This document shows positions 33,063-45,129 of a stretch of DNA of 64,000 bases, piece by piece. The notes under the pieces are model-generated. The model did not search any database. It was given only the letters and a program-made list of their open reading frames with translations, and was not told where the DNA came from. The stretch covers positions 129,237,683-129,301,682 of the forward strand of contig NC_133771.1 of NCBI RefSeq assembly GCF_003597395.2, written 5' to 3'. Position 1 is the stretch's first letter. Each line of letters opens with the position of its first letter. The stretch comes from Chelonoidis abingdonii. Its lineage: Eukaryota; Chordata; Testudines; Testudinidae. Both the position numbers and the translations under genes were made by a program.

Positions 33063-33441
33063 GCAAGTGATATCAAGCTTGGTGATACTCTTGTACATTT
33101 GAGTAGAGTGGAATTAAAGGATTTGGTCAATGGTGTCCAGCTGAAACAGGAGATCTTAAAACAAGAATATTAAGATTGCTGTATCTTGGTTATGGGATTT
33201 GACTGTAGTTTAACACTGATACTAGGGAGGTGGGGTGTGTCCATATGGAAACACTTCCCACGTGCTTTTCCCCATCAGATTAACAGTACCCAGATTTCAA
33301 GGGCATGCAGAAAAGAATTTCATATGAGATCAGCTGACCTGCTCATGCACGGATTTCAACAGCAATGGGAAGACCTGAAAGATTTTACACTCATAGGCTG
33401 TGTAGGTGGAAAACATTGTTATGTTTGACCTTTGGCAGTCC

Positions 33442-34964
33442 CAGAGGTGTAGCAAGCACCCTCCATACCTTTCGACCGGAGGGGGCCCCGCAAGGAAGGG
33501 GGCCTCTAAAAGTGGCAAAAAAAATATAAGGTATAACTAGGTAAGTGACATTTATTGACGCTATTGCACAATCCATGTCGGTTTTACTGACAAAACCGTG
33601 AAGTCATTATGATACATCATAATGCTATTGGCTACATCAGTTGTCTGTCGGTCAGTTTCGAATTTTAGTTGGACCCATTCAAAGAATGTGTATTTGCATT
33701 CATAATGGCGGTCGGCAGATAAATGTTATTAATTTAGTTGTTTAGTTTTTTATCGTTTCCAACGCAGAAGCGTGCTTTGTGATGTCTAAGAGAATGTATA
33801 AGAGCGGAGCTAGTAAACGAAAGGCAGCAAAAGATGCCGAGAAGGAACTTGAGAAAATTCCAAAGTTGTCAACGTATTTTGCGCTGCAATCCAACGTACA
33901 GGTACAGGCACATGAAACGGACAGCGCTAGCAGCGACGAATCGTATCCAGAAGTATCCAGAAGTGCTTCAAGTGAGGTCGAAGGTGAAGCCAGTTGTTCT
34001 ATTTCACGTCAATAAAACCAGCAAATTAATTCAGTCACCAGATGTGTCAATTGACGTACTGCAGGCAGAAGTCGGTGCTACAATGAAGTTTTTGGAAGAC
34101 TATCGAAATACAGGATATAACTCTGTGGTCACAAATGCACGTGAAATAGCAGAGCATATGGGTATTGAGCAGGTGTTTCCAGAAACCAGGGTGTGACGTA
34201 AGAAGAGAATATTTGATTACGAATGTGCTGATGATTTGAGTCGTCTTTCTGCCGAAGAAAAATTCAAATCGCAGTTCTTTCTTGTTCTCACTGATCAGGC
34301 CATATCTTCTGTTTCGTCGCGATTTGACCAACTCGTGGAGTGGTATAAGTTGTTTGGATTTCTGTACAACGCTAACAGCCTGAAGCAGTGTCACAGAGAA
34401 AATGAACTGGAGAATCACAGCAAAAATTTTGAAAGAAAAATGGGAGACATTGATGCCAACGAACTCATAATGGAATTGAATCGTTTTATTTATGTCATCG
34501 AGAAAGAGAGAGGACTTGTCACGGCAAACAATTTTTTAACGTACATATACAAGAACAGCCTTCAGGAGATATATCCGAATCTTTGCATTTGCATCAGAAT
34601 TCTTCTGACCACACCAGTTACTGTCGCTGGTGCTGAAAGGAGCTTCAGCAGAATGAAACTGATCAAGAATATCCTGCGCTCAACCATGACAGATGACAGG
34701 CTTTCTGCGCTTGCAGTTATCTCAATCGAAAACAAGATTGCCAGATCTCTGGACTATGACGCATTGATTAACCAATTTGCGGAGAACAAGGCTCGAAAGA
34801 AGCGCTTTGCGTAAATACGGAATACATGTACACTGTAGGTCTATGTATACATAATATGAACCCTGTATATTGTATAAAATAAATACCGCATTCCAGTTTC
34901 TGCATTGTAAGGGGCCTCGGACATATGTTCGGAGGGGGCCATGTTCTTTGTTGCTACGGCCCTG
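33442..34964 (+). mobile_element. hAT transposon with partial transposase, 1523 bp
   Basis: Left end CAGAGGTGTAGCAAG and the reverse complement of the right end CAGGGCCGTAGCAAC match at 11 of 15. Perfect 8-bp target duplications GGCAGTCC lie at 33434-33441 and 34965-34972. Inside are an N-terminal and a C-terminal transposase remnant on plus. Autonomous relatives are longer because they include a zinc-finger and a DDE core, so this is an internal-deletion derivative that moved with help. Confidence 0.93.
33782..34814 (+). pseudogene. hAT transposase (ZMYM1-like/DUF4371 type), internally deleted
   Basis: First frame (ATG 33782 to stop 34015): a basic N-terminus, SKRMYKSGASKRKAAKD, then IPKLSTYF and an acidic serine-rich stretch, as in hAT proteins annotated zinc finger MYM-type 1-like. 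After a frame change near 34010 the second frame reads VGATMKFLEDYRNTGYNSVV, AEHMGIEQVFPE, a TGA at 34194-34196, RKKRIFDYE and on to 34814. Its end contains YPNLCICIRILLTTPVTVAGA then ERSFSRMKLIKN, the hAT C-terminal dimerisation domain. The zinc-finger and first catalytic segments are missing. The TGA sits where CGA would keep a V-R-R-K-K run, consistent with CpG decay. Confidence 0.88.
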
Positions 34965-34972
34965 GGCAGTCC

Positions 34973-35725
34973 TATGCAATAATCAAGCTGCAAAATCTGC
35001 TTTTAAAACTTCAAGGACACTACAAGAGTCTTCTCAATATTTTTACCAGAAATTTGCTCGACAGACATTACACCTTTTGAAAGTGAGATCATTATTTATG
35101 CAGGGCGCAAATTTCCACTTAGCAGTTTTTAAATGCTGACATAAATTCATAGATAAACTTGTTAATAACTCCCCCAAAATAATTAGTTTGTTGATGTAAA
35201 TTGTTACTCCACAGGAAATTAAGGTTGGCAAAATAATTCTTGTTGTTGACAGCTGCAGAGCCATAAATCAATTAATTCCACAACTTCCATAAAACAGCTC
35301 ACAGCTACTACTAGTCTGTTGAAGTATTTTATATCTCTCTAATAGAAACATTTGTTTCCTCTTCATATAAAATCCATAGAATAAAGCGTACCAAAGAGCT
35401 GATGTACAGAAAACATTGCTTAAGTAACTAGCCCACAAAGGCACAAGTCTTTTATCCAGTTTAAAAGAAAGTGAAAAAAGTCAGAGAATATAATCTAATG
35501 CATTCTGTTAAAAAAATTCCAGGACTGTAGGCTATGGGAGACAGAGAAAGGAACTTTTGTATATTAAAGCTGCTTCTCCCATGTGACTGTAACTCAGCCT
35601 TGAATACTGAATTAAATGGATTCTTGCTGCGTTATAGAAATTAGCGGCCAAATTCATCATTACACTCTGGCTGCTTTGCTCTATTTTAGTGACAAAAAGC
35701 AGCCACAGCCCTGTTTAATTGGTTG
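34973..35725. other. No supported gene or repeat
   Basis: AT-rich, unique-looking. No domain in the frames at 34870-35139 or 35043-35264. Confidence 0.35.
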
Positions 35726-35730
35726 GTTTG

Positions 35731-36240
35731 CAGGGGTTCTCACAACAAATTTTTGAGTGGCCTCAGAGTGTGGCCACCAATCCCTGCTGGTGGCTGTTCT
35801 AGTAATTTTTCCAAGTCTGAGCACTGCTGCCCTGGGCTAAAGCCCAGACCTGGAGCCCAGGAGCTGAAGCCTAAAGCCTGCTCCTGAAGCTCCGGCAAGC
35901 TGAATCCCAAAGGTCATCTTTCCCCAAGAAAGTGGGTTGTGAACTCACTGGCCACCTGCGGAGAAGAAGGTTCCTCTCCTGCTGAGCACACACACCGGCT
36001 CTATGTATCTGCAGAGGTATAGCCTGGGAGCTGGAGCACAAAGAAGGCTGGACAGTGCAGGGGGCCAATCCCCTGCTGGCAGTACCAACAAACACCAAGG
36101 CAGCAAATTCGGGAGCAATAGCTTGGCACTGCAGGGAGGGGGCCTCTGCTCTGTACCTCCCTCAATCTCTGCCCAAGAGGCTGTTGTGGCTGCAGAAACA
36201 TCCCCTGGTGGCCACAGTGGCTGCATTTGAGAAATGGTCT
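35731..36240. mobile_element. Probable hAT-like non-autonomous element
   Basis: The left end is CAGGGGTTCTCACAAC. The right end GCATTTGAGAAATGGTC, read in reverse complement, keeps the TTCTCAAA core of the same terminus. Subterminal words GTGGCCACC (35771) and GGTGGCCAC (36210) are also mirrored. No target duplication could be confirmed. The overlapping frames inside are compositional. Confidence 0.55.
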
Positions 36241-36318
36241 TAAGATATGTTTATGACTGCTTTGTGCCACTGGAGCAATGCAAAGTAGTCAAAGTATACT
36301 GGTAAATCTAGCCTTAGT

Positions 36319-36983
36319 AGTCTTGGGGGAATTCTGCACCACTGCACAATGCAGAATTTTGCAGAAATTAATGTTGAATGTGCAGAATTCCCGCCCCCCT
36401 CCCCAAAATTGGCTGCAGAGATGTTGGCCGCCACTAGGGGCTGCTGGACCCAGCAGATCCCAGCTCGCAAACAGAAAACAAGGCCCCGGGGGAGGGAGAG
36501 GGAAATGCAGGGTTCCCAGCATGCCCTGAAGGAAGGAGGCTGCCGCATGCAGGAGGAAACTTCATGCAAGCCTGGGACCCAGGATCAGGCTTTTTCTCCC
36601 TCTGTATCCCTGGGCTCTAGGATGGTAGGGTCTGTGAGTCTCTGGGCTGGGGAGGGGCCCACAGTTGGCCTCTGGGGGAAGGAGGTGTGTGAATGTCTGG
36701 GCTGTGGTGAGGTGGGGGCGGAATGTCTGGCCTCTCAGGGAGGGAGGGAATATTAGTGTCTCGGCCAGGGAGGGCCCCATGGCTGGGCTCTGTAGGGGAG
36801 GAATGTGACATACTTGCCAATAAGTATTTTGAAATCAGTTACCAAATAATTGAAACCGGTGTGATCATATAGTGTTGTTTTGTCAAATTAAATTTGCAGA
36901 ATTTTAAAGTATTGTGCACAATTTTTTAATTTTTTTGGTGCAGTTTTTTTTTTTTTTTTTTGGCACAGAATTCCCCTAGGAGT
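36319..36983. mobile_element. Probable DNA transposon with GAATTC-rich ends
   Basis: Left end AGTCTTGGGGGAATTCTG and the reverse complement of the right end ACTCCTAGGGGAATTCTG match at about 15 of 18. Subterminal CAGAATTTTGCAGAAATT and GCAGAATTTTAAAG are mirrored. A T-rich run lies near 36946-36961. The interior frames at 36349-36756 have no domain. Target duplication not found. Confidence 0.6.
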
Positions 36984-36989
36984 ATTTTA

Positions 36990-38110
36990 GGGCAGGGAGG
37001 AAAAAAACAACCTCTTAGCTAAACTCCTGCACTTTTTTCTTTCTTTTTTCTTTCTTAAAATATGTATGAATTATTTGTGGAAAGTGCCTAACGGCGAGCA
37101 TTGATGATGGAAGTTCTCTATTAACAGGACAGATACAGCGTGGGCAGCAGAAGAGAAAGCTTCCTTCCTGCACTGCCCTTACACTGTGCCTTAACTGTGC
37201 CCAGGAGAGATGATGACCTATAGGTTTGAGTGGGTAGCTTAGACTTCGGTACCTTTTCACTCTGTGGCCTGTCTCTTCAGATTGCTGGCCTGAAAACTCA
37301 TAGTCACATGAGCAGCCTTTTTCATGTGAACAGTTCACCTGACTTACATGGGACTACTTGAAGGAGGACTGTTTGGTTTTTTTGGGATATGGCCACTTGA
37401 CCATTAGGGACTGAGTTGAGCTCCCTGACTTATTTCATAAATTCCATCAAATGTACATTGGATGAAAGAGTGAGAGTTCACACACTATGGTGACTGAGCG
37501 GGAACTTTTTATGGAGGAGATGAACACTAATGGCCTATTCTTTATAAACAAAATTATGTATTATTCATTATTTCTTATTTTATTACCAGCAGAAGAGGAG
37601 ATGAAATAAATGAGTCAGCTCATCTCCCCTTATCTCTGCAATTCTTTTTGGGCTCAGTATTGGTATAATGTATGTTTGTTTCTCCATTTAATGCTGCGAC
37701 TCTGTATCAGTGTTTAGCCTACACCTTCCTGATTAATTATGATATCGGAAAATAATACAAGGAGAATGTTTTTAAAATAAATTATTATGGCAGAAGGGTT
37801 TGCCTGAAAATGAGGAGTCTTGATATTGGCATTGGGAGAATCTACATTTTATTTAAATCCAATTACCGACAGGCAAAATTCCCTCATATCTCTGAATATT
37901 CATGGAATAGCCCACAAAAAGCTGAATCCAATGATAAGATAAATATGACACAAAGGCAGGTTTTTTCACCATGAAAAATCACACTGTCTCCTCAAACATG
38001 TGCTGAGGAACAGGTATTAAAACAAAAACCAAAGTTCCCAGCCAAACAGAAACAGATCTCCACACAGGGGTTTGTCTCTCTGCCCAGTTCTTAAAGAATG
38101 AGTGTTGATG
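36990..38110. other. AT-rich sequence without supported features
   Basis: No repeat ends, tandem arrays or domains recognised. A short inverted or simple tract may be missed by eye. Confidence 0.4.
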
Positions 38111-38114
38111 CTGA

Positions 38115-38160
38115 AGATGATCACAATGGACCCTTCTGACCTGAAAAATCTATGAAATCA
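38115..38160 (+). repeat. Possible CR1-type 3' tail
   Basis: GATGATCACAATGGACCC then TTCTGACCTGAAAAATC and TATGAAATC resemble the 3' end of a CR1 subfamily. Too short to be certain. Confidence 0.4.
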
Positions 38161-39124
38161 GCTGCATAGGCTTCTGGGAAACAGCAAATTAGCATCTCTT
38201 GAGCAGCTAAAGCCACATAAAAACACATTAGATTAAACTCCTGCAGGAAACCCTGAGTGGTCTCTGGAGAATAGTGATGGAATCCTAGCTGCACTGAAGT
38301 GAGTGGGAGTTTTGCTAGTGAAAAACTATTGGGGATCAGGGTGGGCTGTAGATGCAATGTAGGATTCAAAGGTTGGGTGTATTATAAGACCTTTTCCTCC
38401 TATGCATGCTGGCAAGGGCCTATGGGGCCTTATCTAGGGTTTTATCTGGGCAGAGGGTGAATTCTTGTCCTTGGACAAATTTGTGTTTATTCATATTTGC
38501 ATCTGAATTTGCAATGAAAAATCTGAAAACTAATATAAACTCTCAGCCTCCGGGCACAGTCTGAGTGGGCAGAGCTGATAATCAGGTAGACAAATAGACG
38601 TAAATGTTCAGCATGGTGTGCACTGATATGGCTAGCTTCATGCCGGTTCTTGGGAACCATGTGGCTCATTTCCCATGCACCGTGCTGACAATTTACTACA
38701 CAATAAGCACTTTCCAGAACCATGGGCTGGCTAGCTACTTTCTCCTGACAGACCACAGATCGAAAAGCATTATTTAGAAAACAAAGGGGGTTAGACTGTC
38801 CTGGCTATGACTCCACCACAGGGAATGTTCAGTATATGCACCATTTTGCTGCTGCTGAGCTCATTATAAACCTGCACACCCCTTTCTGGATCTAGGAGAT
38901 AAACATGGGAGTGAAGTTAAATACATTGGTTTATTAAGGGTGACTTACCTCCTGTTAAGATTTAGCGCACTTTGTTTATTCACTGTCACAGCTAATTGTA
39001 GATGATTAAGGGTGCGAGGGTCATCAGTTTTCTCGATAATAGGTAACGTCACTGTCCCTGTGTTTTAGTTTAATATTTTAAATTGGTAGTTTTCAGCAAC
39101 ACACAGTATTTTTTTAACACCTTT

Positions 39125-39235
39125 TTCCCAGCTAGATTGACTGAGGCACAGGAAAGCCCAGTAAGTGGGTTCCCCAAAGTGGCACATAGTAAATCAGTGG
39201 CTCAACTGGATTAGCACTAGGCTTTTCAGAGCCCT
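39125..39235 (-). mobile_element. Diverged MIR-like SINE core
   Basis: GATTGACTGAGGCACAGGAA, GGGTTCCCCAAAGTGGCACA then TCAGTGGCTCAACTGGATTA follow the order of the MIR core in reverse orientation. Confidence 0.55.
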
Positions 39236-39312
39236 AAGGTGAAATCCAAGCTCCAATGAAGTCAATGGTAGAACTCCCATTGGTTTCCAAAGAGCCAAGC
39301 TTTCCCCCCAGT
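39236..39312. repeat. Short foldback MITE
   Basis: AAGGTGAAATCCAAGCTCC, AATGAAGTCAATGG, ACTCCCATTGGTTTCC and AGCTTTCCCCC. A palindromic centre with mirrored arms, same vocabulary as 57229-57312. Confidence 0.55.
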
Positions 39313-39676
39313 ATGTTTTTTTTATACACTGTTAGGTTACATAGCTTCTTTTGGAAGAGAAGATGAGGTCATTTTAATAGAGGCTGCATGGCTCAGTGCT
39401 CTGTCCTTTATGGCCACCATTTAATTAGCAGGGTGACTCTTTTGAGATTACCTGATAGGTGAGTGGGTTCCCAAGGCAGGGAATGAGAATTACACATCGC
39501 TGTTTTCACATGGAGTCATTCTAGAGCTCTTAGTTCAGGATACAGCAGGCTAAAGTTCGCTATATACTATTACACATTGCGAGAAGAAACTCTTTGTTGA
39601 GACTGAGTTTGGAGTAGATACAAACAGGCTATTAACATTAGAATCTGTAATAAATGAAAAGAAAAGTATCTCAGAT

Positions 39677-39947
39677 CAGGTCTACACTACAGACCTATAT
39701 TGGTATAACTATGTTGCTCAGGGATGGGAAAAATCGACATGCCTGAGCAATGTAGTTATACCCACCTAAACCCCCTAGGTAGGCAGTAGTGTGTTGATGG
39801 GAGAGCTTTGCCTGTCCACATAGCTACCACCTAACTGGGAGGTAGCTTAACTACACTGATGGGAGAAGCTCTCCCATTGGTGTAGAAGTATCTTCCTTGA
39901 AGTGCTGCACCAGTGCACCTGCTCCTCTGCATGTGAAGATAAGCCCT
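39677..39947. mobile_element. GTCTACACT-type foldback MITE, 271 bp
   Basis: Left arm CAGGTCTACACTACAGACC, right end GTGAAGATAAGCCCT. An internal hairpin is formed by GGTATAACTATGTTGCTCAG (39700) and CTGAGCAATGTAGTTATACC (39742), and a second by GATGGGAGAGCTTTGCC and GATGGGAGAAGCTCTCCCAT. No coding content. Confidence 0.7.
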
Positions 39948-40714
39948 AAAAGTCAAGAATTCCAGCAGAGTTGATAGTATCCCTATTGGACCATGCTGAC
40001 ATTGAACCTCCACTGTACTTGCCCTCTCTGTCCAAGGCCAAGTGCTCTCTCTTTTTCCTGTTTTCCAGCACCTTTCATATACCCAGACCTCTTTGTGTGT
40101 GCCAGGCCAGATTTCCTGTCTGGCCTTAGAGCTTGTAGTGCCAGCAGGTATCACAGAGTTTACAATGGTGCATGAGACTCAATAAAGTTATCAGATGATC
40201 ACAAAGTCTATAACAGGTATATTAAAAATGGACACGGATCCATCCCCAGAATAGTTAAAGACACCAGTCCTCAGTGAGGACAAAGGAAGAAACCAAATAT
40301 GGAGTTTGTAGGCTCCGCTGTTTGTGAGTTATGACTAAATAAAATCAGGAACAATTTTACAATGGCAACATGTCTCTGATTTTTCCAAATTGTCATAGTT
40401 CAGTTTGATTACCCTCAAATAGCTCCCAAAAATTTTCCTTTGAGATAAGACCTCACAGAAAATTTAGGCAGATTATACCAACATTGTGGAATACACTACT
40501 TGATTTTTTTACTTAGCATGGGCTTCATTATCAAAATTATTGATGTATCTGCAGAGGTCTTTCATTTTGTGTAAAATATCACCAACACTACTTCTTCCTT
40601 TATCCATCTGCCATTCACATCTCATTCCCATGACAGACAGTATCTTAAACAGCCTCTCCTCTGGTTTAGTTTTGGTGAGTTATAGGTATAGTGGATAATA
40701 TTGGACATATAAGA

Positions 40715-40845
40715 GCAGGTTAGACAAACACTGGTCAGGGATGGTCTAGATAATACTTAGTCCTGCCATGAGTGCAGTGCACTGGACTAGATGACCTCTA
40801 GAGGTCCCTTCCAGTCCTGCGATTCTACGCTGTAACAGAAAACTT
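40715..40845 (+). mobile_element. CR1 LINE 3' end (sense on plus)
   Basis: GAGCAGGTTAGACAAACACT, GTCAGGGATGGTCTAGATAA, CACTGGACTAGATGACCTCT and AGGTCCCTTCCAGTCCTGCG, then GATTCTACG. This is the coding-strand 3' end of CR1, including a degenerate terminal octamer. The body is missing. Confidence 0.88.
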
Positions 40846-41749
40846 GTCACAACCATTACACCGTATTGGTGATTTGTGGAGATGTTTACTAGTGCTTTAA
40901 TGAAAATGATAGCCTTCTCAAACCAAGTTTCCATGTATTGCTTTAGTCTGGGGGAGTCTAGGGGCAAAGAGAACCTTTGTATCAGCATATGTGCTGCTAT
41001 ATTTTTATAGAACACCAACATTTTGTCTTTAAAATTGTTATGTTCCCATTAAATAAGATGTTGTTTTAAAATGTATCTTTCAAATAAACGGCATCATAAC
41101 TATTGCATATGATGATCATAACTCTGTGCTAAGAATCTGTTCATAAAGAGTATTGATGTTACTTAGGGCTATATTTCCAAACTTTATGCTTGCTTAAGAG
41201 CCATTTGGGGGCATTGCTACTAGCATTACTATGTAATTTGCACTTCCAAGTGGATGCATCACAATCTAACAGCAATGCACTTGTGTAAGAAATGTAAATA
41301 TTTAACTTCCAATGAAATAACATATGAATTACAGGTAAATAAACCTTTGTATGGGTATAATAAAACACAGCATTTATTGTATGCCTGCCTTCTGTAGCCT
41401 GTCTGGGAAAACAACTGTAGAGTTATGAAACAATTTATACAAGTGTAATTAGCGATATTCCCAAAGAAATAACAGTTCACAATTTAATGAAAGCTGTTGT
41501 GGAAATCGCCTCACCCAGCCAACAAAATCTTCTCTCCCACCCTTCCCATGATGATGACACTAACGAAACTAGTGAAATTAATATTTGTGCACGCATAAAA
41601 ATAATTGCTCACCTGGGACTAATGGGTGAGTAGAATTTTGCAAGGCTAGAATATAATAATAATCAATAATGTCAACAACCTTTAACTTTGGATGGCAACT
41701 GACGATGCGCAAAAGTCTCTGAGAGATTTAACAAAAAATTTACAAAAAA

Positions 41750-41777
41750 TATTATTATTATTATTATTTATTATTAT
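41750..41777. repeat. (ATT)n microsatellite
   Basis: Run of ATT units with one interruption, in AT-rich sequence. Confidence 0.85.
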
Positions 41778-42109
41778 AACTGAAACCAAGATTTTAAAAA
41801 AAAATGGTTAGTGAGTTTGGAGTCTTCAATTTTTGGGAGCCCAACTTGAGACACCTTCAAGCTGCCTGATTTTTCAGAGGGTGGATATTCAGATTCAAGT
41901 TGTCTTGAATTGGGCTCCCAAAACCTGAGGCACCATAAATCACTAGTCATTTTTTAAAAAAAATTGGCCTAAAAGCATAAGTTACCAAAATAGACAACAT
42001 GCTCAAATAAATGACAAAGCACAAAGTTTGAAAAAAAATCAGAAAAAATAAATCTACAGATCACATCTATAATCAATAGAGGGGAAAAAGAAGATCCTAA
42101 TTCTTAAGC

Positions 42110-42335
42110 AGGGAACACTCTGAATAGTGGGGATACTGAAAGCCAGCCCCCTTAACCTTGTCCACCCCACCCCCCTCCGAGCTAGCAGCTGGGACCTGGA
42201 GGTAGTGGGCCAGCAGGCCAGGACCCAGGGCACAGGGGGCTGGCAGCCGAGACCCAGGCATGGGGAGCTGGCAGTGGAGCCATCGCTAAAACCTGGGGGT
42301 GCTGCAGCACCCCTGCACCCTTAGTTGTCACGCTT
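42110..42335. repeat. GC-rich dispersed-element fragment
   Basis: GAATAGTGGGGATACTGAAA, a G-rich interior with GGGGCTGGCAGC- and GGGGAGCTGGCAG-type words, then GGGGGTGCTGCAGCACCCCT. Looks like a non-autonomous DNA element, but ends could not be paired. Confidence 0.4.
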
Positions 42336-43930
42336 ATGCTCTTAAGTATACGATCAAAATACTTTTGTGTGTGTTGAAGGAGTCTGAATTCCACAGGGGC
42401 AGCCCTTCCTGGGAGGAGGCCCTGCCTCTCTCTATTGCACTCTGGGATGTTTAGTAGATTCAGTACTGCCTGTCATACATGTGCTGCCCAGCTGCTTGAA
42501 AGAAACCACACAGACCCAGAGAGAGTGTGAAGTGTTAGTTCACAAAAACACACAGAAACCCTGCAAGGCTAGGAGACAGAGTCCTCATCCACCACCTGCA
42601 AGTCAATGGTCAGGCTGCAGCTGCTACCGCAGAGAATGTGGAGAAGTGAGTGTAGCTGCTGCCAGCTCCAGCATTTCCTGCCCCCACTGTGTATGGGCAC
42701 AATGTCACATCCTGGCCTACCCCGTTTTCCCCCTTAATCTGTGGTGCCATGTACAGAGACACCACACAGTTTTGCTCAATGGCCAGCAGTGGAGGCAGAG
42801 TCCACCTGCATGGGCTTGTTGCTGCCTAGCATGCCCACATGTTGAAGATGTAGGAACATATCCTCAGGTGGTGGAAGTGGTTTAGCTGGATTGCTACCAA
42901 TGCCAATTTACTCCGGCTGAAGCTGTCTGGACAAATGAATTTACAGAACTTCTCATTTTTCTATCCGCAAAATTGATTTATTTGTAGGCAAATTCCCCTT
43001 ACCCTTTCTAGGCTCTTTGCAATTCCCTGGATCAAAAGCATCCAATAACTTCCCAGACAAAGAATATAATTTCCCCCTCCTCTCTATATTTTTCTGCCCT
43101 GTGAATGATCATTTGCTAAAAACAACACGGTATCAGTCTGCAGCTTCAAGATTTTCCTGAAACAAGGAACTTCATAAATACATCACTGGAAAATGGCAGT
43201 CACCAATTCCATATGACACCTCACCCATATACACTATATATACATGCAGCTATTACTTAGCTTGGTGTGAAACTGTGGTAGGACATCTGGTTCATGAACT
43301 CTGAGAGAAGGACCTGTGTGCTTTGCTGACAGCGCATGTTATGGCAGGGTGGTCTGGCATGGTGTGGGCTGTCTATGGTTAGGGGAGTTTTCTGTAATGT
43401 ATACAACTCATGCTGTTGTATGTGGTATGATTAAGTGATTTAATGTGATACAAATGGAGAATGAAATTCATCTTGTTTTTTTTCTTTCTTCCCTCTGTTT
43501 TATGTGTCTCTGTGCTGCAGCATTTTTCTTTTTGAGTTCCCTTCTCACTTTCGTCGGGAATAAAATGAGCACGAGAAACTGCTGACACTTGGGAATCATT
43601 TGGGTTGCCTTAGCAACAATTGGCCAGAAAAGACAGGGTCTAATTGCTCTAGCTTAATCTGAAAGACCTTCTGAGGCTTGTTGAGGAAAGCAGAGTCTGG
43701 AGCTAACCAGGACCAGAGGAGGGCCAGATAAGAACACCTCTCCTAAACTTGGGGGGAAAGGGAGGGAGGGAGGAACAATTAATATGGTAGAAGTGAGAGA
43801 CCTCCTGCACCCAAGATCTGGAGCTAAACACTAGTGGAATGCAGGCTGTCGAGTTATGAAACTCTGAGTCTGTCTGGGAAATCTGAGTTTTGACTTTGTA
43901 ATTTTTGCCCTGGATCCACATGCGTCGAAA
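42336..43930. other. No supported gene or repeat
   Basis: Includes a 134-codon plus frame (42481-42885) with no domain and a cysteine/histidine-rich look that follows from local composition. Nothing else recognised. Confidence 0.35.
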
Positions 43931-43934
43931 ATCA

Positions 43935-44420
43935 CAGGAACAGTGGGATCCACAGACACTGAGTTAAGTGCCTTGGCTCCCTATACAATGCATGAGGAGA
44001 GATAGGCACCTAAGAATGGGGTCCACAAAAGCCAGCACGCTAGGCAGGGAGCTGCCTAAGCTAGGCAATGGGAGATGCCAATGAGAGGGTGTGTCTCAAG
44101 CCCTGAATCTTATGCCTAAGTCCAGGCTAGAGGAAGGAGCCTATGTTTGTCTGTGATCCACAGCCAAGAACTCCTCTGCTGGAGTTTAGGTGCCAAAGGT
44201 GTTGCTTGAAAGAATGAGTTAGGTGAGCACCTAACTCTACACAAAATGAACAGAAGAGGAGGTAGTGCCTCCCTTATCACTTTTAGTCCAGTGGATAGAA
44301 CACTTACCTGGTATGTGTAGGCTCAAGTCCCCCCTCTGCTGGCTGGGGAGAAGGGATTTGAACAGGGGTCTCTCAGATCTCTCAGGACAGTTCCCTAATA
44401 GTCTGGTAGCATCTGTAATT
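43935..44420. repeat. Large foldback family, partial copy with tRNA-like segment
   Basis: GTGGGATCCACAGACACTGA, GATAGGCACCTAAGAATGG and GGTCCACAAAAGCCAGCACG match the outer part of the 17.5 and 60 kb elements. TTAGTCCAGTGGATAGAAC resembles an A box and GGCTCAAGTCCCCCC a B box (about 44285-44335). A reversed B-box-like TTTGAACAGGGGTCTC follows near 44357. Confidence 0.5.
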
Positions 44421-45129
44421 CCATGGGCAAGTTAATGACAGAAAGGTAAAGGAGGTGTCATTTCATTTGTAAAAGACTACTGACTCATAATTTCAGTGCT
44501 GTCACCCAAACTGGTGTGGCAGGGGAGACTCCCTACGCCCACCCAGCCCCAGATCCTCCCAATGGTGGAAATTTTGATAATGCAATGTTGTTGGGAATGG
44601 GTCAAGCTGAGTATCATTTCTCCCACCAACACGTTGGTGCCAAACATGATAAACCTAGACCAACGATATAGCTATATAGTCAAGAAAGCATCTTTTAAAT
44701 CATCTTTTAAAATGATGCTTTAACATAGGCGTGTCAGACATGCAGCCTTCACAAAGTTAAATTGTGGCCCCTGACTGACAGCGCTGTGTTATCAGTTACT
44801 GCTCAGAACAGGACACCTGATTCATTTTTAAATGTTATCAATTACTATAAATGGAAGGAGTGCTTCAGGCTGATTTGCCATCATTGGCAAAAATGAAGCA
44901 GTTCAGTGATATTGATTATCAGCTTTGTTTATTGTGCCAAAAGAGTTGTCAGAGTCCAGCCAGAAATTACCGGAATCCATCTGCATACAGTATGCACATG
45001 TGATGTGACAGACGTTACATAAAATTCCAAAATAATTCATTACAAAATCCTTGTTTTTACTTTAGTCTTCACCATTTTTAGGCATCAATGGGGAGATATA
45101 GAGAACCAACTAGTAGCTGAATCTTAGGG

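Noticed and set aside
34047..34418. 123-codon minus-strand frame
   Set aside because: Antisense shadow of the hAT transposase remnant.
36001..36270. Overlapping frames of 62 to 93 codons on both strands
   Set aside because: Within the probable hAT-like element 35731-36240; no domain.
42481..42885. 134-codon plus-strand frame
   Set aside because: No recognisable domain, no splice structure, codon use not distinctive; insufficient to call a gene.
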